This document shows positions 52,219-64,000 of a DNA stretch of 64,000 bases, in pieces (the stretch's first letter is position 1; each line of letters begins with the position of its first letter). The position numbers and the translations under genes are program-made. The notes below the pieces were generated by a model. That model did not search any database. It saw nothing but the letters and a program-made list of their open reading frames with translations, and was not told where the DNA came from. Source of the DNA: Anseranas semipalmata (taxonomy: Eukaryota; Chordata; Aves; Anseriformes; Anseranatidae); the NCBI GenBank assembly GCA_013399115.1, contig VXAA01004383.1, positions 248,001 to 312,000 of the forward strand, read 5' to 3'.

Positions 52219-55200
52219 GGTAGGAATAAGACACTACCAGAGCCAAGCCACAACGTAACTGTTACAGACCATTGACAAAAGCAGTGTATTTGCAGCTGGA
52301 TTATGAAGCACTGTAAAATGTAGCAAAATGCATTTCCTCTGTGACAGACCTTCCTGATCACTAATTCCATGCAGAAGCATTGCCTGCAGGGTGAGCCAGC
52401 ACATCTGGGATGCGAACACCCACTCTGCGAGCGCATGGCGCTGCAGCGCAACGTACCACAGAATCGGAGGAAATTCTCACAATTGCCTATTTCCCTGCGC
52501 GGCATTAAGCGACTGGGTGATCACAAACCACAGCTGAATTACAGGAGTGAGTCATGGAGTTCAAAACAAGAGCATCCACTAATTGTTTCATGGAAGAGGC
52601 TCAGGGAAGTATAAAGGAGGATTTTGTAGGATATTCTTTTGCGCATTGTGAGCTTTGTATCCCTTTGTGGCAAAGCTGGCCATTCTGATCTGAGAGTTTA
52701 TTTTACGATTCATAGCCCAGGGAGGGCCATGTTCCGGGGTATGGCATCCCTCATGGACAGGGTTTTCTGGTGTGAACCTGGAACAACTTTGAAGCAGTCC
52801 AGAGGGAGCTCAGACACCACCTGATGGCAAAGCAAGAGGATAAATAGGCTTACTCCTATTGCAGCTGTCCCATCGGCTCTGTGCTTTGGTCAGTTTGGTT
52901 AAGATTTGTTCACTTACATTTCAGATGTTCAAGGCGAGATGATATTGTAACTATTTGACAAATTCCTCTTCCCCCAAGCCCTTGGACTTATCAAACTGTG
53001 GATAAGGAGTCCCGGCTCTCAGCCCCTGTGCCTTGCTCAGCAGGGCTGTAGAGTAGGGTACGAGATGGGGCAGAGCCCCTGGCTGCTGGTGGAGGTTCAC
53101 TTTACGGGGCTGCACATAATGTGCTGGGTGACGAATGGGCTCCAGGAGGGATGCGGATCCAGCGGCCTGCTTTGCCACGGTATCCTGCATCCTTACCCAA
53201 AGCAGCGTGTCAGCTCCCCTTCTCTTGCATACAGAACAGTGCACCCCAGTCACGGGCGCTGAGGATGTCCTCATGAGGACGAGTGCAGCCTCAGGCCCAG
53301 GGGCTGCAGGAAGGGCTGAGCCCTTCCCTCCGCCTTGCTGACCGCCCCCCCGGCAAGCTGCTGCGTTTGGGTCGCGCTCACCCTCTTGCTACTGCGCTGC
53401 TGATTCCCTTGATCGGTCTGGCCCGTGTCCCGGGGAGAGAACCAGCTTGGTGCTCCTTCTGGGTAGCCCCGCTCCTCCAGCAGCGCTCCAGCCCCCAGCG
53501 CCTGCTTTGTGTCTCGCACCTCTCCCAGCTTCACCTCCACACGCGCTCCAGCCTATAGGGATCCAAATTCCCCCCAGAACAGTCTGGGATAGCAACATGT
53601 ACTTGCTGTATAGAAGCCTCTTTGCCAAAAATTCACCTTACTGCTCACAGGGTTGCCATGTCCCTATATCTCTAGGCACTTCAGATTCTTGGTCTGCAAT
53701 CGCTATCCTGTAGGCAGCCCTCAGCTTTCCCTTCCTCCTTTCCTCCCTCTCCTCTGAGGCATGGAGTCTCCCCTCATTCTTGCCACCGGCTTTCTGCTTG
53801 AGGTTTCATAATGTGCTCTGTCTAAAACAGAAAAGGGTCACAGCCGATCTGCTGCACTGGGATTTTCTGAGAGAAGGCTTATTCAACATCTCAGGAGGCT
53901 TCCCTGCAAATCAAGGATAACCAAGGTGCAGTGACCCATCGGTCTGGAGTCCTGTTCTGTTCACATTTCAGTCCCAACCTGGAGACAAAAACATCAACAA
54001 AGAAAGCAGATGAATTGAATCACTAACGCCAAATGGGATTTGCACTTTGGTAGAGAAATGACTTGTGAAAACAGATTTACTTGGCAGAAGCTCAGACAGC
54101 TGGTTCAGAGGCAGATAGGAGAGACTTTATGCAGACACAGGGTTTTGTTCCCATTGAGATGGTATGGGGCATGAAAGATTTAATGACCAAGGACTAGCCT
54201 CACCCTTGCTCTTCCTTGAATGGAGAAGTCAAACAGTGGCTGCTCCGGGGCCTGTTCTCCTCTCTGGTCTCCCCTGGGGGAAAGGTTCCCTCGTGTGGGC
54301 AGGAGTTGACTTCCTTTACATTTTTCTTCAAACTATCTGGATTTTTATAAAAAATTAAAACAACATTTTTTCTTTTATTTTTTTTTTCCATTGCCAGAAA
54401 TGTGAAAAAATTAGCAGGCTGGGAAGGTGAACAAAAATTAGAGAACCTTGCCAAAAAATGGAAAATTTCCACATTTTACATTTGGATTTAATCCAAATTC
54501 CATTTATATTGAGAGTACTTGTCAAATTCTTATCAGAAAAGTAAGAGTTAGTAAAGAGATTTGCCAGGAGCCCAACTTGGTGGAAAATTTTCCAGTTTGG
54601 GGACAATTTACTAGAATAGTAACACTTACGGTCTTACATTTAAAACAACAGCTTGGTCTCAGTTGCCTAAAAAAGCCTTGTTGTATCACTGCCAAGTCAT
54701 TAGCTTACAAAGCTCCAGGCCCTGTCTACACACCAGCCTGCCATCAGTTTAACTGAAATCACTATTTAATCCATTTAGAGCAATCAGCACAAACCTTTTT
54801 TGGTAACCAAATTAACCTAAATCAATACAGGCCTGTTGCAAACAGAGACAAACAATTTAAGGACTTCGACATCAAAACCTGCGTTAACTCAAGCGGTGCA
54901 AGTTTTGTGGCAAGAGAAAATCTCGGGTAAAGCCTGGGAGATGCTGTGATGGTCCTACTCGTGCTGTAGAGCTGTGCCTAAATCACTTTGTGTCAAGGTG
55001 CCCCTGGGCACGGTCCCGTTTGCTGTCACTGTGCTTTCCTTATAATTCCTAATGTTTGGCTGTCTGACAAGCACCGAGTTGATATTTGCATGAAAGCAAG
55101 CCCAGCATTTTGGTCTTGAAGGGGGAACTCCGAGACTATTTTTCCCCACTTCACATCTACCTACGCTTAGAGTGGTTCCCCCTCCTGCCTGCAGTCTCGT

Positions 55201-56941
55201 AAGGCACTTCATTTTTTCAGTCAACTGTTGTCTTCGCTGCGGTGGGTATCCTGCCATTAACAGACTCGCTCACCTCCTGCCCCACACCTTCACGGACACG
55301 CTCCGCGTGAGTGCCCTTGTCAGGGGGAAGTGCCCAGGAAATAAGCCCAAACCACGAGTACGTCCCCACGCACCAGCTGTCCTGTTTTCAGGTGCTGCGT
55401 CAGCAAACTCTGCTGGTCACACTCTCCAGCAAACGCCATTCCCAAAAGCGGAGGAGGCCAGCGTCAGAAATGAAGCAGGGCCGCTGAGGAGCCAGGGAAA
55501 AGCTGCCAAGGCGCGGACACCTCTCGCAGCTGCCTGCCTCGGGGTTTTCCTGGTGCCCAGAGGCAGCGCCAAGTTCGGCACAGAGCTCCTGGTGGCTCTG
55601 GGGAGAGCTTTGGCCTGAGGCAGAGCTATGCGATGTAGCCGCTGAGTTTCCCAACAGAGCCAGGGATTTCAAAATGTTTTTACTGAGGACACCAGCTGGA
55701 ATTTCACTTGACTTTATCCAAAAGACTCAGAGGACTCCAGCTCTCTCCTTCCTTTACACATGGTGTGAGTTGCGTCCTATAAATTCAGAGGCTCATATGA
55801 GATCTCAGTCTTTGTTAAGTTGTGGTGGAAAAAGACGGAAATCCCTCTGAAACCTGTGATCTTCCAAAGGCAAAGGAACTGCTCTAAAACAAACTAGCAT
55901 CTCCTTCCTCCTGTGGCTGTAATCCAGAAAGCAGCTTACATGAATGGGGTATCTGGCCCCCAGCTAAGCTAAGCCAAAGATGCTCAGATATGACTGTGAC
56001 AATATAACATAAAACAGGGACAATTTTGTACTGCAGAGACTGCCTGGACAGCCATAGATGTCTGCAGCCGCGTGCCCAGACGCACCAGCCTTCCCAGTGC
56101 AAGTAACGACTCGGGCTGTGTTATCCCCTTTCAAAGCCCACTGTGGTGTCTCACGATGCCCTCTGCTATCGTATGTGCCGGGTCTCTCCTGGTGGCCAGG
56201 GACACCCCTGAGGAGCACAGGGCAAGGGAGAGCTGTTGGGCCATGCCAGGACAACGAGAAGGTCCCACTCACCGTAACGTCAATAAACAGCGTCCCAGGG
56301 CTTGAACAACCAGCCCCAGCCCTGCTCGTGCACAGGCTGTAGCACAGCCCCTGCTTTCATGCTCCAGACACAAAGCCTCGCGGTTGTGAAGCCAGTTGCG
56401 CTTTCTACCCGAGGGGGTTCTGTGGCAAACACGGTCACCGTAGGCAAGAAAACAGATGCATTCACACATGCAGAAGCGTTTGGTTTTATAACAGAAGTTC
56501 AACAGCTAAAAAAGACTTGCATTTTCTCATATGGGTAACATGATTATAATATATATTAAGGAATTAGGACTCAAGTTTATGAATCCTTATTAGCACCAGT
56601 CCTCCTTAATGTACTACTTCAAATAAGAGTATTTGTATAATTCACAAGTCTGCAAGTACATGTCTAGTCAAACTTTCTCATGGATTTTTATTTACTTGTC
56701 TTCAAAACACCATACACACATGATGGGATATAAAATAATTTTGGGAATACCAGAGAATAGCATATGTTTTCCACATAGCAGAAGGTGCTGAGTATAATTT
56801 ATCACTATCAGAGACCTACCTAAGCCTAAAAATGAAGCTTACGCTGCACCACTAATTGTGTTTATAAGAACTTAAAGCGAAAACAACAAATAATTTGTAA
56901 CTCAAACCAAAAAAGCCTGTTTTGAGTATTTCTAGAGGTGG

Positions 56942-56955
56942 ACACTAGGTGGCAG
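56942..56955 (+). promoter_or_regulatory. CTCF-like binding motif
   Basis: ACACTAGGTGGCAG matches the CTCF core consensus CCASYAGRKGGCRS at every position but the first. It lies in the TSNAX-DISC1 intergenic region, about 6 kb past the TSNAX stop codon. Binding is inferred. Confidence 0.5.
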
Positions 56956-57959
56956 AACAAATATACGTTCTCTAATAATTCACAAAGACGCATCCTTTTA
57001 GTGAGAAGGCAGGACCTGAGAAGCTAAAATTAAGTATATATTTAAAATAAACTGAAAGCTTACAGCTGTCCTATTTTTCCCGATCAGTTCCTGTAGAGCA
57101 CAAGCCCTGCTAAGATTGGGTTTAAACCTTTTATGTTCTTTAACATGAGCATTACCTTCAATTTAGTGATTTAGTCACAAACTTGTGTCTCTATGCACAA
57201 ATGCCCACAGCTCCCCCTTTCCCATACAACACATTCTTAAAGTAGGACCCAGGAAAAGCCTACCCCATAATTTAATAGATGATAGAAGTTTTTATATGAG
57301 ATAAGGACCTCAAATGAGCCCAAGTGATTTAGGAACATCAGTGTAACTGCCAATCAGTAGAATGCACTGCATGGGTAGATACAATTAAAAAATAAGACTC
57401 TAAATTGTTTGCTCATTATTTCTTTGCTCCTGCAAAGCAAAGTCTTCCAGAGGAAAAGTATACCTATTTAAATAGCTAGCAAACTAAGAGCTACCATGGA
57501 TAAACGCTGAGCTGAAAATGCTGGGAAAAGGCCTGGAGAAAGGAAGTGGGAATGCTTTGCACCACGAGATGTCAGCAGGCGCCTGAGGCCTGGAGCCCGG
57601 CCCCAGCTGCAGGGAGCAGGAGGCAAGGTGCTGGGCCGGGGGCCCGGCCGTGCGGGGGCAGCTTGATGAACAAGGAAACCATTAGGAAAAGGGGTTCCAC
57701 TACGAAAATAACACACAGCAGAAGTTTATTAAAGCCGGCTGGAAGTTCAGCATGAGTGCTTCTGACGTGGTTATCTGCCTGCGGGACGCTGCGCGCGCTT
57801 TGCACGTGACAGAACTGCACGGAAGCGACCTTTGCATTTCAGTCCCATAAAAGGATCAGAGCTGCTCCTTGTGCTGGCTGGTCTGGAGAGCAGCGAGAGC
57901 TCAGACTGCAGCGGTGCAAGCTGGGATGGAAGTTGAAAGAGCCGAGCCCAACTCCAGGC

Positions 57960-58050
57960 TCCTGACCAATTTGCTGTATGACCTTACACCGCTTCATCTT
58001 ACTCGTTTTCCCTCACAGCCATGGCATCTCCTGTCTGTCATCTTCACCTT
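57960..58050 (+). repeat. Possible MIR-like SINE core remnant
   Basis: TTGCTGTATGACCTTACACC followed by a pyrimidine-rich segment with CTCGTTTTCCCTCA resembles the MIR/CORE-SINE core (AGCTGTGTGACCTTGGGC then CTCAGTTTCCTCA). Similarity is short and diverged. Confidence 0.3.
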
Positions 58051-60114
58051 TAGGTGTGAGGTATACAAAGCAAGACCTACCTACCACCAGCCCTTTCTGT
58101 GAGGAGAGAACCCCCCCCACACACACTTCTAAAACAAGACTGTCAGCGCTTAACAACATTCCTGTGACATTGAAACACCAAGGACTGTCTATACAAGTGC
58201 ATCCTTCACCCATCTGGTTCCTGTTGCCAAGTACACAAAAGTTCATTTCAATGTAACCTGGGCTATTTCCAGATCCACTTACATACAGTCAGTTTTGTCA
58301 GATATTTTTTCCTAAAGTCGTGACAGGAGAGGACCTTGAGAAAGAACTAAATGGAAGTGGTAGGACCCTTCTGGATTAAAAGGGACTCGTGAGCCTGCAG
58401 GAAAGTGCAGAGCTGTGGGAGAAGTGCCCAAAGATAGATGATATCCCATGAAACCTGCACGGTGCCAGGAGCCAAGGAGCAGTATCTGATGATGGGTTCA
58501 GGAGGTCATCTGGCCTGTTGTGATGGAGGAGCAGAGCCTACACAACAACAGCCCCTTTCTTTGGGAGGAGTAAACATCAGAGTGAAAACAACAGTAGGAG
58601 AAAAGAGGATGAAGCCACATGTCACTGGTCTGCGAAATCCAGCAGGGGAGGCTGAGCCCCCCTCGCTGGGCGGCAGGAGCAACACCAGAGCCAGCCGCAG
58701 GCCTGTGGGAGGAGCTGGGAGAGCAGCCATCACCTCCGCCTGGCCAGCGCTCAGGGAGGCACCGACTGGCTCCAGGAGAAGTCACAGGCAAGCCTCTTCT
58801 GCTACACTCTGCAAACAGGCCTCTCAAGGGGACAATGAGTCAGGTAAAGAGAGGTAGAATTGGTAGGAAATAATACTCCTCAAAGACAACCTTCCTCAGA
58901 ACTGGAGAAGAAGCTGCTTTCATGTTTGTAGGCAATTTACCTTGGCTTGTGATGACTGCAAACCGCAAAATAACTAAGGTTTGCTCACCTGCAAAGGCAC
59001 CATGAGATATGCCCACCCATCCGTCCTGACACACGGTGCCATGGCTGCCAAAGAACGTACGCACCAGGCCTTCCGAGCGCAGCAGTACCAGACCTCTCCC
59101 CCCTCACAGGCAGAGTGCTGTTTTCTAATTTGGAGGCACAAGTAGACAAACCTACCTAAGAAACCAACAGATTCTTCTTCCTGCATGGATGTGGTTTACC
59201 CCAGGATGCCAGCTAGACATGAAAAGGACCAAACCATGGGATGGACGTGGGCAATGGCTCAAAAGAACGGTACAGCCTAAGAATGGATAAATAAAGACAG
59301 GGAAGAAACAGATGGGGTTGAAGCAGCCGTAACAGCGAAATGGATGTGTAAACAGCATACAAGGGGAACAGAGTGGTCACCGTAAGCATTCCTTTATGTT
59401 ACAGAATATATCTAACCGTGATTCTAACAGTTGCAAATGCTGGTAGTTCACACATCCAGGATTGTGCCTACCAATACGTGAGTGAAGGTAACGTGAATGG
59501 GAAATAGGGTGGTACGGGAATGAAGAGCTTGTTGTTGATTTGTGGCAGCACAGCTGGGAGCCTGCAAACCCTGCTCAATGCAGGACCTGTTGGTTCTCAG
59601 CAGCTCAGAAAATCAAGTTCCCCTTATTTATTACCCAAGAAGATAGATGCTTTGGGGACCTTGTGGTCATTTAAAATTCAGTTCCTACAGTCCAAGTCTC
59701 TTTTATGGCTGAGTCACTCAGTTTCAAAGTGTTGTTTCCAACTTCTTGCAGGGCTGTCTTCCTGTCCCATGTCCTCCCCAAGTCCCACCCTACTCACATG
59801 CGTACCCTCTGTCCTGCAGCTCATCCTGCTCTTCCTCCATGCTCTCCCACTCCTTGCTAGTCTTCCCCCCTTTGTCTCTACCTCACTTCCTTCCATTTTG
59901 CCGCTGTACTGCCTTCGCCCTTCCCAACTAACCCTTTACTGTCACGCTTCAGACTTTCTGAAGTTCTGAAAAGTTCCCTTTCCAAAAGGGGAGGTGGTAA
60001 ACCAAACTCCTATCCCACAGTCTTCTGGTAAAAATCCTGTCCTCCCCCTTCCACTTCATCTCCTCCCTCTACCATCTTCCTTTTGTTTGCCTTGGCTACT
60101 CCTCTGTCTGCTCT

Positions 60115-60190
60115 TAAATTACAAACTATTTGAGGGCAGTGCCAGAATCTGGTCCATATAATTCCGTAAGACACCAAATATATGTTACAG
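60115..60190 (+). repeat. Possible L2/CR1-like 3' end remnant
   Basis: TACAAACTATTTGAGGGCAG followed by TGCCAGAATCTGGTCC resembles the TAAGCTCCTTGAGGGCAGGG segment near the 3' end of L2-type LINEs. The pyrimidine-rich 300 bases before it could belong to the same element. Very diverged. Confidence 0.3.
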
Positions 60191-61559
60191 AATGTCTTTT
60201 TTTTTTTCTTCTTCTTCTGATTTTGGATAAACTCACTGAAAATCCAAGTAAGGACTACATAGACAGACATACATGTCCTGTCAACAGGAAGTTTCTCTTA
60301 CATAACTTCGCTAGCAGTTCTGGAAAGCTAAATGTGGTTGGGTTTATTTTCCTCACTGCAAATTAATAGCCAGGACAAAAGTCAACCCATAGAGAAAAAT
60401 CACTTCTGAGAAAGGAGATTTTAGAACGGCAGATGATTTTTAGCACGCAGAGCTGTCCTCGTGAAACATCTGCTATGACGTAGTCCTGTTTTGGCCGTAG
60501 ACCAAGCATATCAATAGCTCCACAGAGTAATGGGATAAGAAATGGGAAAATTGCCATTGCTTGTTTAGCAGCCTGTTTTGCTGATAAATGTCTGTCACTT
60601 TTCAAATAGCTACAGTGTAATTGTTTTTTGGGGAAAATATTTCCTTGAGCAGGAGGTTTGCAGGCCATTAGCTACTTCCCATCTGTGCTGATGTTCTAAT
60701 ACACCACACATACACTTTGCTCCCTCTTAGAAATTATTCAGAGCTTTTGATTACAAACAGACAGCCTGAAGAAGTTTAGAAAACGTCTGCCATTAAAAAG
60801 TTTTTTCTAGGCTTACAGAAAATTTAGGTTTCAGAATCATTAGAATCAAAACATACTTTTTGAAGGAACCCTACTTAAAAGTCTGCTAGAAAAAAAATAC
60901 TTTTTATACATCTGTAATTTTAAAATAATGAATTACATGTACAAAAGCAATAGTTATATGACTAAAGCAGTGGCCCCTGTGTGCTCATTCCATGGCTACA
61001 GAGGCAGGCTCTAGAATGTCGCTCATCTCATCCCTTTTCAAACTGTGCCATGAAAATGTTCAACTTCTGCCTGATAGCTGCCAGGACAGACAACACATAG
61101 ACCTCTACTTAATATCATACAATACCTCTAATAACTATAGGCTTTCACTTCACACACATACTCCTAACATGCAATTACTTGCAGTAAATTTAGCTGCGCC
61201 AAAAGACCCAGCACTATTCTCTTACCTGCTTCAGCTGAAATACTAGATGCCTAAATTCCTAAAACAAACAAACAAAAAAAAACCACATTCTTTATTAATA
61301 GGTATCCTTCTCCTTTCTTTCCCCTCCTCCCAACAGGAAAAAAAAAAAAAAAACAGAGGAAAAAACAAGGGGAAAAAAATGTGGGTACCGTTGCAGATTT
61401 ACTCCGGTGAAAAACTTGTTTTGTCCCAATTCCTTGCTTTTTTTTTTTTTTTTTGAAATTCAAGAGGACCACATGAAGTTTCAAACCTAGCTACTTTTTA
61501 GACTTTACAGAATAAAACTAGTGAGAAAGAGAAAAGTCATTTGCGATTAGAAAGTGCAT

Positions 61560-63088
61560 CAGTGGGAAACTCTCACCTTTATTTACTACTAGGACTGACA
61601 GGCAGCAGAACCAACATACAGGCAGTGACGGCTTTTCAGAATTTATTGTAAAAAAAAAAAAAAGAAAAAAGTAATAAACAATAGAAAAAACCACTTTTTT
61701 AAACCCACCACATATTGCTTTATGTGGAAACAATGGAAAACTGCGACAGAAATGTATTTACCCACTCCTGTCCATATATCAGATGATCCAAGCTACCCAG
61801 GACACACTCATGGGAAAAATATTGGCAGTATCACAGCATATGGAAGTGGAAATAAAAAACATGCAGCATTTTCAATTGCAGTTGGGAGGCCTATTTCCTG
61901 GAGTCCAAAGATCATGTTGTTTTATCTGTTTTCCTTTAGCATAATGTACATTATCAGACTTCCATAACTTCAGACACCGGCAGAAAGCCCTGATTTTTTG
62001 CCAATAGTGACATACCCACCTCAAAGATAAATGTGGAAGTCAGAATGTCTGCCTTATTTCTGTTTGCAATTTCCTTTCCATAGGAACATGCACATGATAT
62101 AGTTCCTGCTAACAGATATTTAAAGCTTGGCTAGCCCCTGTTGACTTATACCAGTTCAACCCCACTGGAGGTCCTCAGGACAGCACAAAAAACAGAGAAC
62201 AGACTTCCAACACCACACTTGTTTTGGCCAAGAACTGCTTGCCCTAACACCAAATTATGCACGTTAAGCATACTTGGCAGGTCCTTTGCTTTTGTCTACA
62301 AACAAAGATGGCAGATTCTGCATTAAAAGGTGTTACAGAAAATGTAAACCAGTAAATTCCACAATTTTTAATGGATTTTCTAGCTCATATCAAAACATCC
62401 AAAGAACCTGTATAACTTAAACAGAGCTCAATTTAAACAGAGCCCCAAAATAATGAGCACACAGTAATATTCACCCAGTGTAATTAGCTTCATTACCAAC
62501 CGGTGAAAAGTTGACTTGGCTTCAGTTTCATGCTTAAAAGCATTAATCAGAGAAAATTTAGGTTACATGGCACCTTTGAGACCACCTCAGCTTCAAGTCA
62601 AGGGATGAACTTACACATATATAGGTGCATTGTTTTAGATTTGACATGAGGATAGAAACCAAATACTCAGAAAACGGGGCTCAGCAGAAACCTACGGATA
62701 ATGCCGAATAACCAGTCCCTAACCATTTTTTTCACTGCTGTGGTTGCTGAAAACTGATAGCAGTGACCGCACCAGTTTGAGGTGGCTCGCACAACTGATG
62801 GTCACTGGTGCAGAGCGCAGTGGAACATTTGGTCGTTCTGAAAGGAGATACAATGGAGCAGTACAGGAAATTCCATGCTGAGAGGACAAAGTCAAACATT
62901 TGTTCTCTTGCACATCATAAAAAGTATTTTTGGTTACAAATTACCATTGCAAACAATCTTCTCATAGATAAAACTAAAAATGTCTCTAACTAAAAAGCTT
63001 CAAGAGAGTCCAAACCCCACAAACCATAACTAATAAGCTTTCTCTATGTAAGTCCTCTCCCCTTCTGGGCTATGACAGTCTCCTTATT
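61560..63088 (-). other. TSNAX: Probable TSNAX 3' UTR, 3' end not fixed
   Basis: The DNA directly after the TSNAX stop on the minus strand has no coding signature and should hold the 3' UTR. Minus-strand AATAAA signals are seen at 61642-61647 and 61578-61583, giving a UTR of roughly 1.4-1.5 kb if used. Others occur further on, for example near 61291. Which signal is used cannot be told from sequence alone; the extent given is inference. Confidence 0.4.
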
Positions 63089-63463
63089 TTAAGAAAGACC
63101 CTCCTCTTGGTCAATCAGTTCTGTTTTGGAGGAGAACACATCAGCCAGCATGTGCTTTGGGATTTCAGATCCCCGTACTTTTAATGTGTAGCAGGCATTC
63201 TCTACTTTTGCCAGACTCTGTTTCAAGGTATACAGCTTCTTAGATACTTCATAAGGTCCAGTGTTGCCAATGAAAGTAAAGCCATCATAGATCTGACGTA
63301 AGAACTGGCTCAGTTCAAAGGGTGTGTCGATGTCACCATTTCCAACACTGCTGATGCACAGCCGCATCAGCTCTCCAGTTAGATCAGCCACTCCCAGGAG
63401 GTAATCTACAGGTGTTACCTTCAGGCTCCAAGTGTGTGGTTGTTTATCCTGGGAATTGGAGCT
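63089..63463 (-). CDS. TSNAX: Translin-associated factor X, last coding exon (C-terminal 124 residues)
   Basis: This exon encodes the C-terminal part of TRAX, the catalytic partner of translin in the C3PO RNA endonuclease, which removes the passenger strand during RISC activation and also processes tRNA fragments. The translation reads through [61 protein letters not shown] and the end IDQEEGLS, nearly identical to mammalian TRAX. The exon begins after a pyrimidine-rich acceptor ending CCTCAG at 63464 and opens in phase 0 with SSNSQDKQ. It ends at a TAA at 63089-63091. If the protein has the human length of 290 residues, the Asp and Glu of ADLTGE fall at human positions 193 and 197, the acidic active-site residues; both are present. 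The first three-fifths of the protein are encoded off the right edge. An open frame beginning at 63391 starts at an internal GTG, not the true start. Identification is secure. Confidence 0.97.
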   Translation of the reverse strand, partial: SSNSQDKQPHTWSLKVTPVDYLLGVADLTGELMRLCISSVGNGDIDTPFELSQFLRQIYDGFTFIGNTGPYEVSKKLYTLKQSLAKVENACYTLKVRGSEIPKHMLADVFSSKTELIDQEEGLS

Positions 63464-64000
63464 CTGAGGACAGAACAGAACAAAGTCCAGTACAGAGAAT
63501 TATGGAAAAAGCAGTCTAAAATGGTTCAAATACCCACTAGCCTATCTAATATAACTGTAAAGCAATGGTAATTACAAACGTTCTGGAGAATAAAATCGCA
63601 TGGCCGTTCCACACAGTCTGATTTCGGAAGTACTATTTACTAATCTCCCTCCAGCGTGCTGCAAGGTATGAACGCATCCTTTCCACTTGAGATGCAATTT
63701 CCATTCTGACAAGCATGATAAACATACCATGCTCCTACCGCCTTTATTTGCAGAGTAAAGGCATCTTTGTACCAACGTTTATTTGCATTTGCCTTTTTTT
63801 TTTTTTTTTTGCTCACAGATCTCAGCCTAATAGATTTAAATTTTCATTGAATGGTCTGTCCAAAGCTACCAAAGCAATCAAGAATCAAGAGAGTCTGCAT
63901 TACAAAAACAAATCATATTTTGTAATAGCATCTTGAATTTCAAAACATCTTCTAGGAGAAGCTGACAGGTATAAGTTCTTTCAGATCTATTTTATAACAA
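63464..64000 (-). other. TSNAX: TSNAX last intron (3' part)
   Basis: This lies upstream of the last TSNAX exon on the minus strand. It starts at the acceptor CAG and runs off the window. I see no match to the preceding TRAX exon. A T run at 63794-63810 on the plus strand is the only repeat seen. Confidence 0.85.

Larger units (their letters stand above)
40911..61559. other. TSNAX-DISC1 intergenic region
   Basis: No recognisable coding sequence was found. The region holds two antisense CR1 remnants (42320-43040 and 47790-48790), A or T runs (44339-44358, 45109-45127, 61438-61454), TTTG repeats (47367-47406), GC-richer patches around 50-51.7, 53.0-53.6, 55.2-55.6 and 57.6 kb, and a CTCF-like motif (56942-56955). 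The longer open frames (for example 49786-50286 and 51284-51748) lie in these GC-rich patches, resemble no protein I know, and overlap frames on the other strand. Confidence 0.7.

Noticed and set aside
63089..63391. A 100-residue frame taken as a complete small protein
   Set aside because: It starts at an internal GTG codon. Similarity to TRAX continues upstream to the splice acceptor at 63464, so it is part of a spliced exon.

Overview
The window looks like avian nuclear DNA (a bird, or at least a sauropsid). It is AT-rich and non-coding for more than 97% of its length, carries CR1-type LINE fragments, and holds the adjacent ends of two vertebrate genes, TSNAX and DISC1. I saw no prokaryotic or phage content. 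Nearly all long open frames are chance frames inside introns and intergenic DNA.

Both genes are on the minus strand, so transcription runs from high to low coordinates. The last coding exon of TSNAX (translin-associated factor X) is at 63089-63463. Its stop codon and 3' UTR lie to the left, and its upstream exons lie beyond the right edge. About 39 kb downstream is the 5' part of DISC1 (disrupted in schizophrenia 1). A large exon 2 (20385-21376) and a 70-bp exon 3 (16752-16821) are clear from protein similarity and splice sites. A candidate first coding exon sits in a small CpG island at 24066-24135, with a matching splice phase. The remaining DISC1 exons lie beyond the left edge. Bases 1-16751 look like intron 3.

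This order and orientation, TSNAX followed head-to-tail by DISC1, is the same as in mammals, where read-through and intergenic splicing between the two genes are known. TSNAX works with translin as an RNA endonuclease (C3PO). DISC1 is a scaffold protein of neurons, centrosome and mitochondria.

Between the genes are a second CpG island interrupted by a 317-base assembly gap (40375-40691), two long antisense CR1 remnants (about 42.3-43.0 kb and 47.8-48.8 kb), simple repeats, and one good CTCF-like motif (56942-56955). No unknown gene system was found. The points most worth checking are which CpG island holds the DISC1 first exon, and the cysteine-rich segment in the fast-evolving exon 2.
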